A stretch of 64,000 bases of DNA from Hysterangium stoloniferum (Eukaryota > Basidiomycota > Agaricomycetes > Hysterangiales > Hysterangiaceae), in assembly GCA_015178975.1 (NCBI GenBank), contig WHVD01000170.1, positions 1 through 64,000 of the forward strand, in the 5' to 3' direction. A program made the position numbers and the translations under genes. The notes beneath the pieces are model-generated. The model was not told where the DNA came from, ran no database searches, and worked only from the letters and a program-made list of their open reading frames with translations. Below are positions 21,491-33,958 of this stretch, in pieces. Numbering within the stretch: the stretch's first letter is position 1; each line of letters begins with the position of its first letter.

Positions 21491-22635
21491 CTGAGACTCT
21501 AATCATCATCAACCTTAGACTCTGGTTCTCCAGTTATCAGCTAAATGTGGATTACTCTGTTTACAATGCACTTCTTGTTCTGTTTTTGAAATACCAGAGC
21601 ACCCAGACAGTTTGTGTGAGAATGCAATATATGTTGAAGCCAAGCTCCACTTGTCTTAGAACTGGACCCCAGCTAAGTATATACCCACTCTCCCCCCCAA
21701 TTCACCTTGTTCTTGATACCTTAAACATTCTAAAAAGGTGGTTCCTAACAGATTTGGGTGTTTAGGGTTAGGCAGCTTCTTGTTAATTTGGGTCAACTTG
21801 CATTCAATAACAATGTCCAATGATTTGCTGGCTCAATGAGGCTTGAGTTGCACTGTAAACACTTCAGGTTTGATTAATTGTTTGGAATTCTAGTGTGATT
21901 TGGCTAGAATGAAGTATGCACATAGTCTCACCTACAATAGGATAAGTATTACACATGAAATTGAACTTTTTCAATGATCAAAATTTATGGTGCGTGTGGT
22001 TCCAGATTGATTGATAAAGGTATTAAGTATAAAATTTTGAGAAATACATAATCTATTAAGGCACATGGAATTTCTTGGGTATTCATTGTTAACTTACATT
22101 TTTGAGAAAATTTGGAGCTATCTATGAAGGGAAATCAGGTGGAGATATCTAGAGTTGTGGCAGTTGATGGGGACGGAATGTTCCAGTGGAGCGAGCGGTG
22201 AAAATGGCTTATCACTGTGACAGGAATGCCAAAGTACGGGTGATGACCAAAAGGTGATCCGTTGCCAGCGTACTAGGTTTTGCTTTATACATACGATGAT
22301 GTTTAATGCAATGGGATACTATATAATGCTACGTTTAACAAGTAAGACAAGGGTTGAATCTCATGTTGAGCTACAATAGACGCAGTTGATGCTAGGTAAA
22401 ATATCAATGTAAAGATGCGGATTATGCAGTTGATGCAAGTGATGATGTGAACAGAAGAGACAGATGATGTGTTAAGGAATGTGGAAGTTGTAACATGGGC
22501 AGCGAAGTACGCCACCGATACGATCCGCAAAAAATAGATTAAACGACGGGGGTTGAACCCGCAACACAAGCGATTGGGCGGACTATGTAGTTCCATGAAA
22601 CGGCCCCAGCCAGGTTTTGCTTGAAAAAGCAACGC
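21491..22635. other. AT-rich spacer, no gene recognised
   Basis: Between the TE nest and MTHFR. Only short frames without domains were seen. It contains the MTHFR 3' flank, with a poly(T) run of the minus strand at about 22530. Confidence 0.6.
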
Positions 22636-24817
22636 TCATCGTCCATTGGCCACGCTGGTGGGTTGTTCCACACGCAATCCGTGCTCTCCTCCAACCTTGA
22701 AGAAGGGCAGGAAAATGGCCTCGGGATCTTTGAAATCATTGTGAACGACATTCACCAGGAAGAAAGAGTCCATCATGTCGTGGACCAGGCGACGTGATGG
22801 AGATGTCGGTTCGTAAACATTCGCCCAATGATAACCGAGTTCAAAAGCTTCATCCTGGATAGACATGTTTTTGTATAGCAGATCTTCGCACAAAACCATA
22901 GCAGGACATGACTCACTTTCCAAGCCATGAAACTTACGGCTTCTACAATTGTTGGTTGGATGATCTCCTTGCCTGAGAAGACCCCCCAAGTGACGGCGTT
23001 AGGCCCTTCTGAATGTGTGTTGGTCTTCAAATCACCCCGCTTGTTAATGGCATAATACGTGATCTGCGGATCGCGTTCTATTTGCGGCAGCAGCAAAGTG
23101 AGTAGCTCGGGAGAGACAAAGAATTCAAGGTAGGCCTGTGATCCAATATTACATAAAACGTTCTTAACAGCATAGGAAAGCCATACCTTTTGATATACAT
23201 AGCCATTAGATGGGCCCCATCCGAATATTTTGTCATCACTACGAGCGCCATTAACTGCGGGTTGTGAGTTGATCGTAAAAAAGCCGTATTTGTTCATCTT
23301 GGCAAGTTGGCGACTGATGGTTTTCGTCTCGGATGCTGGTGCTTGATCGGACCAAGGCAGAGCAGATAAATCTGACGTGCAAAAACGCGAGAAGAGAAGG
23401 GCAACTTCCTCTATAGTTGTGGGATACCCCCAGAGTCTCTGTGCCTCCTCTTTCTACGAATTGTGAGCAATTGATCATACAGCAACGCCATTACCCCGCT
23501 CACAGTTTGTTTAATCCAGACACCATACCCGTCCAATTCTCCATAGGCGGGACTACGTGAATCTCCAAAGCGACCATTGGGATACTCATCCCAATTCTCT
23601 GTGCGTGACAGGTACGACTTGGTCCTATTTGCCCAAAATATGGGACGTATAGTTTCTTGGCGTCGGTTAGGAGTAAGCGACTGAGATTTGGTGATCAGTA
23701 GAGCAAGCAAATGAATTGATAAAAACATATTGACCTGGCGCCACGGGAATGGTTTAATCGTCTCTACCCTAGGCACGAAGTTGAGTTCTTCTAATAGCAT
23801 CTTTGTGCCTCGTTCCAAGTTCATTGTATAAAAGTGAAGGCCTTTAATACCGATGTCCTCTCGAATGATTCGTCGACACATATCAGCGACAAGTCTGGTC
23901 CCAATTTCTCTGACCTTTTCGTCATTGTTCTTATACGGCTCCAGTGCGTCCATGTATGGTTTAGGAATGATCGTCTTTGCCAATTGCGTTGCTCTTTGAA
24001 AGCCGTTCCAGGTTTGAATGGGCATGATCCCAGGAACAATTGGAACCGTAATACCTGCAGCTCGTACCGCCTTGACCCAGTCTATGAATATATCGACATC
24101 GTAAAACATCTGTGTAAAAATAAAATCAACACCCTCATCAACTTTCTCCTTAAGCCAGCGCATCTCTTGATCGCGTTCTTTCGGGGGTAATAGTTGATGT
24201 TGCGGAAACCCTGCCACGGCTATGTCAAAGTAATCGGCGTACTGAGAGTGGATATGGCGGACAAGGTCAATCCCGTGCATGAAACCACCTTCTACCGCTT
24301 CCCATGCATCAGCACCTGCAGGAGGATCTCCACGAAGAGCGAGGATGTTTCTGCAACCGTGCTGTTTGGCTTCCTGAATAAGAGGAGTGGGTAATGAGGA
24401 GTGGTTGAGCGGAATTTACAACTATACCCTCAACGCAATGTCGACCTTCTCTTTAGGCATGTTCGTACACGTTAAATGCATGCAAGTCTCCATGCCTATT
24501 AATCCCTGGCAGGTTTTGACCATTTCAGAGGTAAGGTCAGAGGTTCGTCCACCCGCATTCCTATGTCAATTACATTGAAGCTTGTGGCGAAGTTCATTGA
24601 CCAGCGCGCACCATGTGATGTCTATAAACTCAGGACCCAGCGCCCTCATACGTTCTATACGATCCAAAAGGTTTTGCAAACCCTAATAGTCGTTGTTAGT
24701 GTTCAGTTTTTGAAGGATGAGCGAACGAACCTGGGCTGTACGAGGAGGAAAATACTCGAAAGACCACCATATCCTGTCATCTTTTTGAGCTTGTTCAATT
24801 TTCTGGGATATTTTCAT
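22636..24817 (-). CDS. MET13: methylenetetrahydrofolate reductase (Met13 type)
   Basis: It reduces 5,10-methylene-THF to 5-methyl-THF with FAD, supplying methyl groups for methionine synthesis in the cytosol. The start MKISQKIEQ (24817) is followed by WWSFEYFPPRT. After introns come FIDITW-NAGGR, METCMHLTCTNMP, NILALRGDPP, FIFTQMFYDVD, GIMPIQTW, then the fungal/animal C-terminal regulatory domain: RPIFWANR, YPNGRFGDSRSPAYGELDGYG, TINSQPAVNG, FGWGPSNGYVYQK, VTWGVFSGKEIIQPTIVEAVSF, ending VANGR at 22636. About seven short introns are needed. The METCMHLTCTNMP form and N-terminus favour Met13 over Met12. It looks intact. Confidence 0.93.
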
Positions 24818-25444
24818 GATAGAATAGAAAAAAAAAGGAGACGGAAGAAAAGAAAAAGTAATGAGTCGATCAGAAATGTATTTACAAGCGCCCAAGCCAA
24901 CCGACATCGCTTGGGCTGGATATAAGAGAAGTATATAAGAGAAATGGCTATGGATATGGTATGGCTATAAGAAAAGTTCACTATGGAGTCGATGCTGGCA
25001 AGTGTGGATTGCTACGGGTACTGCGTTGTAGTTGGACTGGGGGCATGTGCATTGATAGCAGCCTCGCAGATATTCGCAAAATAATATTCCCATTCTTAGA
25101 GTTTATGTTCGACTATCAATAACTCGGACGAGCTGTGCTCTATGGGGTAAATTATAGTTATTTAAATTGACATAATTAGGGCGTAATGTGAACGTGACGG
25201 CAGAAACAGAAAGTTTGAGAGAAGGCTGAAATGATATAACGAGTGTGTGAGTGGGTAGTGGAACAATGGAGGATAAAGCAACACAGTGCCAGCAGAAAAA
25301 GTTGACTAAAGTAGACGGTATTATAATAATACTCCCTGGGAAACGATAGAGGGAAGAGTCCTAATGCTCACCATGGTCGGATACAACAGCTGACAGTGCA
25401 AAGAACAACGGCAAAAGAATAGCAAGAGGGAATAGAATAGGCCA
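24818..25444. other. intergenic: MTHFR promoter and 3' flank of the CAP-Gly gene
   Basis: Both neighbours are on the minus strand. No further gene or repeat was seen. Confidence 0.6.
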
Positions 25445-28400
25445 TTAGAAGCCAGACTCAGCGTCTACAACATAGATGACGTCCTGGGGCCTCACGAATA
25501 ACCCTCTCGACTCCGTTGTTGATGCATCAGACGCCGCGGGGGAAACACTCCTCAGTCGCTTTGCCCTTTCAACACCAAGCTGGTCTCCCTCCCTCTTCAA
25601 CGTCCTATCTCTCGACAGCCCCCCGCTCCCCTCCTTTCGTCTCTTTCGTCGCTCCTCCGGTTCGTCCCACTCCATGCCGGAGCCAATATCGAAATAGCGC
25701 CGCCCTCCCCAAGACCCATCGTTCCAAGGCCGACCTTCCAGTTTATCCGCGCTCCAGGCTTCGCCTACAGGGACCTCAACGCCGACCCATGACCCACGCT
25801 CGCCTTCCAGCTCACCAATATAGCGCGCAAACGCGCGAAACCGTGTCCGCTTTGACGAAATGATGCATGGAATGCCAACATTCAATGTGGCGCCGCTGAT
25901 GAGAGGCGGTTGCGGTGAGGGTGGCCCTGGCTCCTCCCCTTGCGCCTGCACCGGTGGAACTGGTATTGCCAATGGTAACAGAACAGCTTTTGGAGGTTTA
26001 ACAGTACCGGGAGCTACGGTGGTGGTAGCAGTAGTGCTCGTAGTAACAGACTCTGTAATGGTGTCATTAGACGCCTTTTTCAGTAAATCCCGTATAGTGT
26101 TAGCCTTGATGGTCGATGCCTCGCTCGCCGTAGAGCTCGTGGGGGTCGAATTGACGCCATCCACGATAGTCTTCACCCTTGCCTTGCCCTTGCCCTTAAC
26201 CCCTCCCTTCTCTTTATCGTCTGCAATGGTGGTCGGAGTCGCCGCCGCTGCGGGAGGGATAGAAGGAACGGGAGGTACAATGATCGACTCCCTTCGCTCG
26301 ATAGCCTTCGCAGCAGCAGCCTTCCCCGCTGCCTTCCGATTACTCAATGACACAGTCGAGATATTGGATGCAGTAGATGGTGGCCGCTTCTGAACAGGCA
26401 GCAATTTCTTCGCACTCGAGTCATTGGCACTCGAGCTCGCAATAGATGACGCATTCGATGCCGTGCGCTTCCGCCCAGCAGTAGCATTCGATGCAATCGA
26501 TGTTCTCCGTAACTCGGACTCCGACACAGCAGTCTTAAACGCAGACGAAGCCTCACTCTTACTCGTCATAGACGCAGAAGAAACCGGTCTTGCATCATTC
26601 TTCCCCGCTCCAGATCTCACACCCCCACGAATTGAAAGCGTCGACCCCGGCCGCGAAGCGCCACTCGAGGGACTTGCCTTCCGAATCGTCGCAACCGAAG
26701 GCGCAAGTGACTTGGGACGCTTCGTTGACGCAGTAACACTACTCGCCACACTTTTCCTGATCGATGCGGTGGATGGGGAAGGCTTCACACGCGGAGCCAC
26801 AGAAGGGGTTCTCGAAGGGGTAGTCGATGCCTGCGACGGAGATTTGGTGGACGGTCTGGATGTAGACGTCCGCGGCGGTGGTTTAGGCGCGGATGGTGAT
26901 CTAGGCATGGCAGTCTGTGACGCTTGCGAGGGAGATCTCGAAATCGGGGAGGGAGATAGTGATGCAACCGAAGGTGCTCTCGACGACGCCTGGGAAGCCA
27001 TCGAAGGTGTACGTGGTGTAGGAGTCTTCACGATCGTACGAGGGGTACGAGACACTGTAGATGCCTGCGAAACCGGACGCGAGGCTTGGGCCGTTGTCCC
27101 TCCAGGGGTGGCCGTCGATGTTCGAGAGGCACCGGTAGGACGTGTGGTATTGCCAGTTCCAGTAGCGGTTGTACGTACCGACGCCGTCGACCTTAGAGAC
27201 ACAGCAGACCTCACAGAACTTGCCGAGGATGCGACTGAATCGCGTTGCCCCGGCACAGCTAGACTCGGCGAACTCGAACCAACGCCACCACGGGCATGAT
27301 TACGATTAAGCACGCTCGCACGCAAAGAGGTCATACTGGCAGTGTCACCATCCCCTTCGGGCTTGCCAACTGAGACAGCAAGGATGGTACCGCGGGGTGT
27401 TTGGCTGGATGGGAAAGGGCGCATGAGATCTTCGAGGGGGACTTCGAGTTCTGATGGTAGAAAGGGAACGTATCAGTTGCAGTCCAAACACAATACTTCA
27501 TCAGTACTCGCCATGACTGAGCTCTTTGAGTGCCCACCCATCGAGTTCCTCAAATCCGCCTTCCTGTTGCACTGCGAGCCAGCGTGTGCGCATCCATTTC
27601 ACGACATCCATACGTGTCGTTTCGACCTGTAGGCGGATACCGCTGGTATGCGAGAGAAGAGTCTCGTTCGGGTCGTGTGGGTGAGGGCGGAGGAGAATGG
27701 ACGATACCAGTGTCTAAACACCAAGGTCGTTAGAAAATAAAGGAAATAAATTCGTAGCTAGGATTGCCACCCACTTGATACATCTTCGCCGCATTCTGAA
27801 CAGTCAATCCCCTCCTCACAGCATCCATAATCCACTCGACCTTTTCTCCATCCTCAAAGCGGCTCCCATCCGCATCCATAACACTGAGCCACTCGGACTG
27901 CTCGAAGCACATCTCTGCTTCGGCACAAAGCACCGCATCCACGCGTCCGCGCACAGCAAGAACCATATCGCGGACGACGCTTAAATCTCGATCTTTCTCC
28001 TTGTCTCGGTCACTATCTAGCCGAGCTAACGCGCGATATGAAGCATATAGAAGGGGAAATACATTCTGCGGGATAGTTCGCTTGAATACGCCACGCAGCA
28101 GGGAGTCTCGCGTTTTTGCAGAGAGGGCGGCGAATTCGGGTGTGCACCATCCGTCGCCGAAAAGACCTACCAAAGCGCGACGGGCACCATTGGAAAGCCT
28201 TTCGTTTTGTACGTCCTCGCTAAGAGCAAACTCGAGCACACGAGGGGAACGTCGAGCACATTGGCGACACTTGCAGCCAACAGCACCCCATTTTCCGCCA
28301 GTGATCTTTTCATACTCTGCAAAGGGGGTGTATGCCATGAAAAGCCCGTCGCACATTTCTTCGATAATACGAGCTTCGGCTTCATCGTACAGGGAAACAA

Positions 28401-29410
28401 TGGAGAGGTAGGTTGCGGCACGCATGATATGGAATGCGGTTTCGAGATCAAAGGTACGATGGGAGAATGCGAGTGTGCCTGTGTAGATAAAACCCAAGGT
28501 AAAATGAAGGGAGGCGGGAGTAAAGGGTGGGGAAGGTAACGTAAGAGTTAGGGGTTGCCCGGGCGCGGGCGTAGGAGGGGCAAAAGGACCAAATAACTGT
28601 GTCCGAAAGTAAGGCGAACGTGAAACTAAAATAAATCGATGGGAAGAAAAAACAGGTGCGGCGGTTGGATCACCTTGGACAGTACTTGATGAAGAGAAAT
28701 TTCCAGTAAGCTGTATACGGACGTCTGAGTAAAGACGAGAGCGCCACATGAAGACAAGATCCTTGCGAAGCTTGTCGACGCGATTCTTGTCACCATCGCC
28801 GTCACCACGTTTCTCCGGGGAATCAAAAAGAAATTCAAAAGCATCACCGAAGCTCTTTCCAGTGTATAGATATTCAAGTTCCTGGCTGAAAAGAGCGGAG
28901 GCGATGCTGGAAGTTAGACGGAGAAGTTGACCAGGAGCAGCAGAAGGGGCTGGCGACTGTGACCGAAGAATGCTCTGATACGGCGATGGAGAGCGAGCAG
29001 GGGAAGGAGCCTCGATGCTCATTGACAGCCCCAACGAGACGGCGGACTGTGCCGGCATGGGAGATGGGCCATAAGGGGACGGGGAGGCTACGGGAGCGGG
29101 TCGGAAGGAAAAATAACGAGCTTGAAACGTAGGGGGTGCACGAGCATACACCATCGCTTTTTTTTAAAAAACATTAGCTTATACTGACATGAGAAAACGA
29201 CGAAACAGACGGACCTTTATGACCCCAAACCTCTTCAGACGGGAGAAGCTCTCCTTCGCTTTGGAGTTCCCATACGACGTCCGGAAAACGGTCGCGTGAA
29301 TTGTGGAAGAGCTGCTCAAGATGAAGTTGCCAATCTGTAGTAGAAGCGGAGCAAGCGACCTCTAGAGCAATCGGAGAGGAATCCTCGTCAGGTGTAGGAG
29401 GCGGAGCCAT
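25445..29410 (-). CDS. BTB-BTB-CAP-Gly protein, about 1,260 residues
   Basis: Four exons join in frame: 29410-~29215, ~29160-27755, ~27717-27517 and ~27461-25445. The first exon and junction give a degenerate BTB fold (DVVWEL...VWGHKAMVYARAPPTFQARYF, residues ~44-85). A second BTB follows (DVRIQLTG...SSHRFILVSRSPYFRTQLF...LHFTLGFIYTGTL, residues ~200-330). Then come a helical BACK-like part and a roughly 480-residue Ser/Thr/Pro/Arg-rich low-complexity stretch. The C-terminal CAP-Gly has GSWVGVEV, NDGSWGGRRYF and GLFVRPQDV. CAP-Gly binds EB1/tubulin C-termini and BTB can bind Cul3, so a microtubule-linked adaptor is inferred. The joins rest on frame and splice signals only. Confidence 0.8.
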
Positions 29411-29973
29411 TTTTTGGTATAGACTCGCGTGGGGTATCTTGCCCAGACTGGGCCGCTAGTCCCTCCGAATCCGAGAGCCAAACACCCTTAGGAGTTCAGC
29501 CAATATTCAGATATAATATGTGGATATAAAAGGGCTTTGCCTTGAAGATAACTGGGAAAATTGAAGGTACTGAGCAAGTAAAGGTAAAAGTATGAGGAAG
29601 GTCGGTAAGCACAACACGCGGAGTGCGGACTTTGATTTCCTTCTTTATTAGCACTGTCCCTTAGATCCCGGCCATGCTGAAACCTTGTTCTAACAAAAGA
29701 AATAGCAGAGATCAGTCAATGCTGTTCAGCATACGAGTTAAGCAATTAAGGACTTGAAGCTGTCGAGGCTGCGTTTGATATGTTTAGCCTCATCTGTCAA
29801 GCCGGCACTGACTCTCACACCCGGGCTATCTAGTTCAAACAGATCAAACATGGCCCACTGTTCTTTGGATTGCATTGATCGAGATCGATCGGTCGTGTCT
29901 TAGATAGCTCGGAGTGTGTGTTACGGATTCCCAGATCGATTCATATTCTATCTGGATAAAGATATTCACCCAA
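29411..29973. other. intergenic, no gene recognised
   Basis: It lies between the BTB/CAP-Gly start and the NAA15 stop, both minus strand. An extra small C-terminal NAA15 exon cannot be excluded. Confidence 0.5.
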
Positions 29974-32900
29974 TCACGATATGCATTCCACCACAGCAAC
30001 CTCCGTTTCTTTACACCCAGATTCACCATTAACGACCGTGGACTCAGGACGTAAAGTCTTCCGCAACAATGTCTGTTCATCCTCCGTTTTGAACACATTT
30101 GAAAGAGGGAATCGTCTCGAAGCCTGTATACGAAACTCGTCAAAGCGTGCCGATTTGACCATTGTCAAAAACTCGAGCGCGTTTGATGATGTCTAGTGAA
30201 TGAATAGTGCAGGTGTTTAGGAAACTAACAATAAAACCACACCACCAGTCTGCTTACCTGTATCGTAACCTTGACTTCAGGAGACAGTGTTTCAAATACC
30301 AAGCTCTCCACTGTTTCCAGTGGCGTCTCCAGCATGAACGCTACTCGTGCACCTGCCAAGCGAGCTTCAGCAGAAGAAGTCTGTCGTTGGATATACTCGT
30401 TGTTAAATGTTTCCAACGAAAGACCAGGAGGTATTAATGTTTCTAACGACGAAGTGAGAAGCACAGAAAGCGGTGTCGCAGGAGGCTCCGAGGATAAAAA
30501 TAGACCAACTGTATTCCATTAATAAATATCTGGCAAGACATTAAAAATTGAAAACTTCGTACCTCGACGATGATAATCGATAACACGAACATGTACCTCC
30601 GGATGTTGCGGATCCAGTTTCCGTGCACTATTCAATGCCTTGAGTGCCTGAGCGAATTTTCCTAAAACGTCACATTAGCCCCGTATCACAACGCGTGCCT
30701 GACGCCCAAGATACAGGTGGAATCTCACGTCGTCGAATATTCACATCGTAAATGGCCACCCACACATCTACACGGTCTTTAGCAAGCATCTCAAGAGGCC
30801 TCAGCCACTTCATAGCGTCGCCGAGCGGATCAGGCGTAGTTAATAACTTCTTCCCCTCTGGATCGTCGTCTTTTGGTGGTTCAGGGATATCCTCATCCTT
30901 TCCCGCCGCAGTAACAACAGCTGAATAACGGCACATTCTAAATGAATATGCTGACACTGGCAATGGCTGAAGAAAAGACTCACGCTTCTTGTTTTCTTCC
31001 TGCAACTTTTGAGCGGCCTTTTTGGCTTTTTTCTTGGCCTTTTTGTCTGATTCAGATAATTTTCCTGACATTTAAAGGGGTTGTCGCAAGATTATTCATT
31101 GATATTTAGAATCGGCCTACCTGCGGGATTTGAAACAGCTAATGAAGCATCGTCATGTAGACTAACATATATCTGTGCGAACCATGAAGACCCCGACAAA
31201 AATTTCCATAATTCAATTTCACACACTTTTGAAGAAGCCAAAGCAGCAGCAATGTACGCAGGGTGCGATCTCAGCTGTTTTTCAAAAGATAACAAGCTGC
31301 AGACAAGCAATAATCAGAATTGAACAACGAAGATAAGACAGCAGCGAACCTGAGATACATATTCACAGCAAATCTTCGCAACGAGTAATTATGAAAGTCA
31401 AACTGATCGTTATCGACGTCATCAAAGGTCTATAATATTACATAGAATGTCAGTTTATCGATTCCTCTCCTCTCGAACAGGAACACTACATACCACCTGC
31501 ACTGACTTATACCGCCTCAACGCCAACCCCAATCTCCCACGTCTCGCATGTGCGTCCCCCTCCTCCAACATATAGGCGAGACATTGCATATCCTCCAAAT
31601 CCGACCCTGGACTCGGCGCATCCTTCTGTCATCGCCACCAAAACCACAATTACCGCCTAATTCAGCACTTCAAACCCCGACACGAAACATAACAAACCGA
31701 CCTTCGTGAACAGCCCCAAAAGCCGAATTGCCCCATCAATATCACCAGCACGCATGAGATACTTTGCCGCTTTCCAATTCAAGAATCGATCCTGCCCATC
31801 TAGCGCGCGTGCCTCCTCCATTGCACGAGCTGCGCCGAAGGGATCACCAGCTCGCTTGAGGACCTAAGTAAAAGTAAAGATAGCCATTCATATTCAAAGT
31901 AGGAAACAACCCACTCTAGCTTTCCCCATGAACAGCTCCGGCAACGTAGGCGTATGTTTTATGGCCTGCTCGAGTAGTTCCAAAGATCGCGCCAGATCCC
32001 GTGACGGTGCATCAGGGGATAATGGCCGCGCGGAATAATGCAACGCAAGGAAATAGAGGATCCAGATGTGAACGGTAGGGTCAAAAGGCCCTATAGCGCC
32101 GTCTGAACAATCGCAATACCCATAATTTATGTCGGAATGCCAACAAATCACTTGAGCAGAAGTATGACGCACCAGAGATATTTTCACCTTTTTCACTCTT
32201 TCCTCTAAATGTCTCCATAATCTGCTCGATGATCTTCCGCTTGTCCTCATCTACATAAAGGGCACGGACATCAACAAACAGCGAGGGTATGCCTTTGACT
32301 AGCCCATTAGTCAGATATGGTTGAATAAGCTCCCTGAATTCGTCTCCTGCACAGTCCAATCCAGTACACGTCAGCAAAGACGAATAAAGGGCATGGCATA
32401 TCTATAGACCTTTAGCAATCTTCAACGCTAACCGCTGAGCCGCCATCGCCTTCGGAAGCTGTGCAATAATCTCTTTGAAGAATAAGAGCGCCGTAACCCG
32501 AGTCTCGTCGGTAAGTGCATTCAAATCCACCCTCTGTGTCACCAGGAATCCACGATAATAATCGTGACATTCGGGATTTTGGTCGATAAGTGTGCGCCAT
32601 GCATGTGCCGCGTCTTCCTTACGACTTAGTTTGGTCAGCAACCTAGCTGTAGCATGAAATGCGGTTATTAGGATGCATCACATGTAGAGATTGCGTTAAA
32701 TACCCCGTGATTCGGCAACGGCGGTTCTATCTACGATAGAACGTTCTTTGGCATATAGATCTAGCTGAGACAATGCGTCGGAATGTTCCCCCATCTCTTC
32801 GAGAACTTGCAGGTAATATAATAGTACTTCCGAATGCTCCACATCATAGTCTGGGATATTCTGCATATGAAAATGACATCCGTTAGGGCTACCTGTGTTG

Positions 32901-33608
32901 ATGTGAAGTTCGGCTGCACATACCTTCAATGTACTGAAATACGTCTTCAAGACGCTCTTTGTCTCTTCTAAATCCCCATTCAAATGACACGCTACGGCAT
33001 AGCCAACCCAATTCTGCCGCAAATTGGGCCGCAACTTCAGAATCTGCCATCTGGTCTCCTTCAAGCTCTCGAACAACCGAAGATGGACCTGCAACTGAGC
33101 CGCATCCCTCAACAAATTCATATTTTCCTATTACGACGGAATAAATTATATCAAAATTCAAAATCAAAAACACCACAAGTCAGAAAGATCGGAATAAGTT
33201 CACCTTGTCGAATCTAACAGCCTGGGTGTACGCTTTCAAAGCTTCATCCCAATTTTTATCTGCCTTCTTTATTATGCCGAGGACATGCCAACAAATGTGG
33301 GACTGCATATCGTAAACGAGGCCCTTCTTCACTAGTTCCAAACCTTCCTCCTTCCGATTCATATGCGTAAGAACTAGCCCTTTCATACACATCGTTTCTA
33401 ACAAAAATATAAGACATGATCATCGCCGTATGCATAACCCGCAGAAAATTTAAAACATACCGCCATGGTCAGGGACTTTCTTCAAAATCTGATCGGCTGT
33501 CTTCAAAGCGCGCTTCAGTGTCCTGCTTTCATAGAGAGTCAAGAGCTCTTTGAAAAGCGCTTGCTCCTTGAGAGGCAGGGGCTTTCTCTGCGCCTTACTT
33601 GCCATCAT
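29974..33608 (-). CDS. NAA15: NatA auxiliary subunit Naa15 (TPR protein)
   Basis: It anchors the NatA N-terminal acetyltransferase (with Naa10) to ribosomes. The start is at 33608 (M, then MASKAQRKPLPLKEQALFKELL at 33605). TPR repeats follow in order: ETMCMKGLVLTHMNRKEEGL, CWHVLGIIKKADKNWDEALKAYTQA, LRPNLRQNWVGYAVACHLNGD, LLYYLQVLEEMGEHSDAL and SRKEDAAHAW. A lysine-rich helix typical of Naa15 (SDKKAKKKAKKAAQKLQEENKK, ~31045) lies near the middle-C-terminal part. A C-terminal region ends at 29974. Roughly a dozen short introns. One-gene assignment is secure for the N-terminal two thirds; the last exons are less certain. Confidence 0.88.
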
Positions 33609-33958
33609 GGGTAGGAGATATAAAGATGTTGTCGCGCCTATAGACGCCCACTAATGTACACCTATGCACACGCGCCGGTCAAAGTACGTAATATTATACC
33701 TACGACTAAGTAGATGTGAATTCCAGCTACTGTTGTAGTCAGTCACATATTTGAGCGCTGTTTCCACGCATCACGTTTGTAGTGAAAATTGAGATATCTG
33801 GAAACAGTGCCAAGTCCTTACTACTGCAGTGACCTATTAAGTACTATGGCTGACAACATTAATTACCGTGTAAACCCAAAGAAGAAACTAGATATACAAC
33901 ACATCAACTCATTGTTCACAAATGGAATATATTTCCGAAGATAGATGCTATGATTCAT

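Noticed and set aside
22535-22640. tRNA-like T arm (GCGGGTTCAACCCCCGT, minus strand) followed by a poly-T run
   Set aside because: No matching acceptor 5' strand or D arm could be found upstream within tRNA length, and it overlaps the MTHFR 3' flank.
26424-27299. Long plus-strand frame (291 codons)
   Set aside because: Antisense to the Ser/Thr/Arg-rich low-complexity part of the BTB/CAP-Gly gene; composition explains the open frame.
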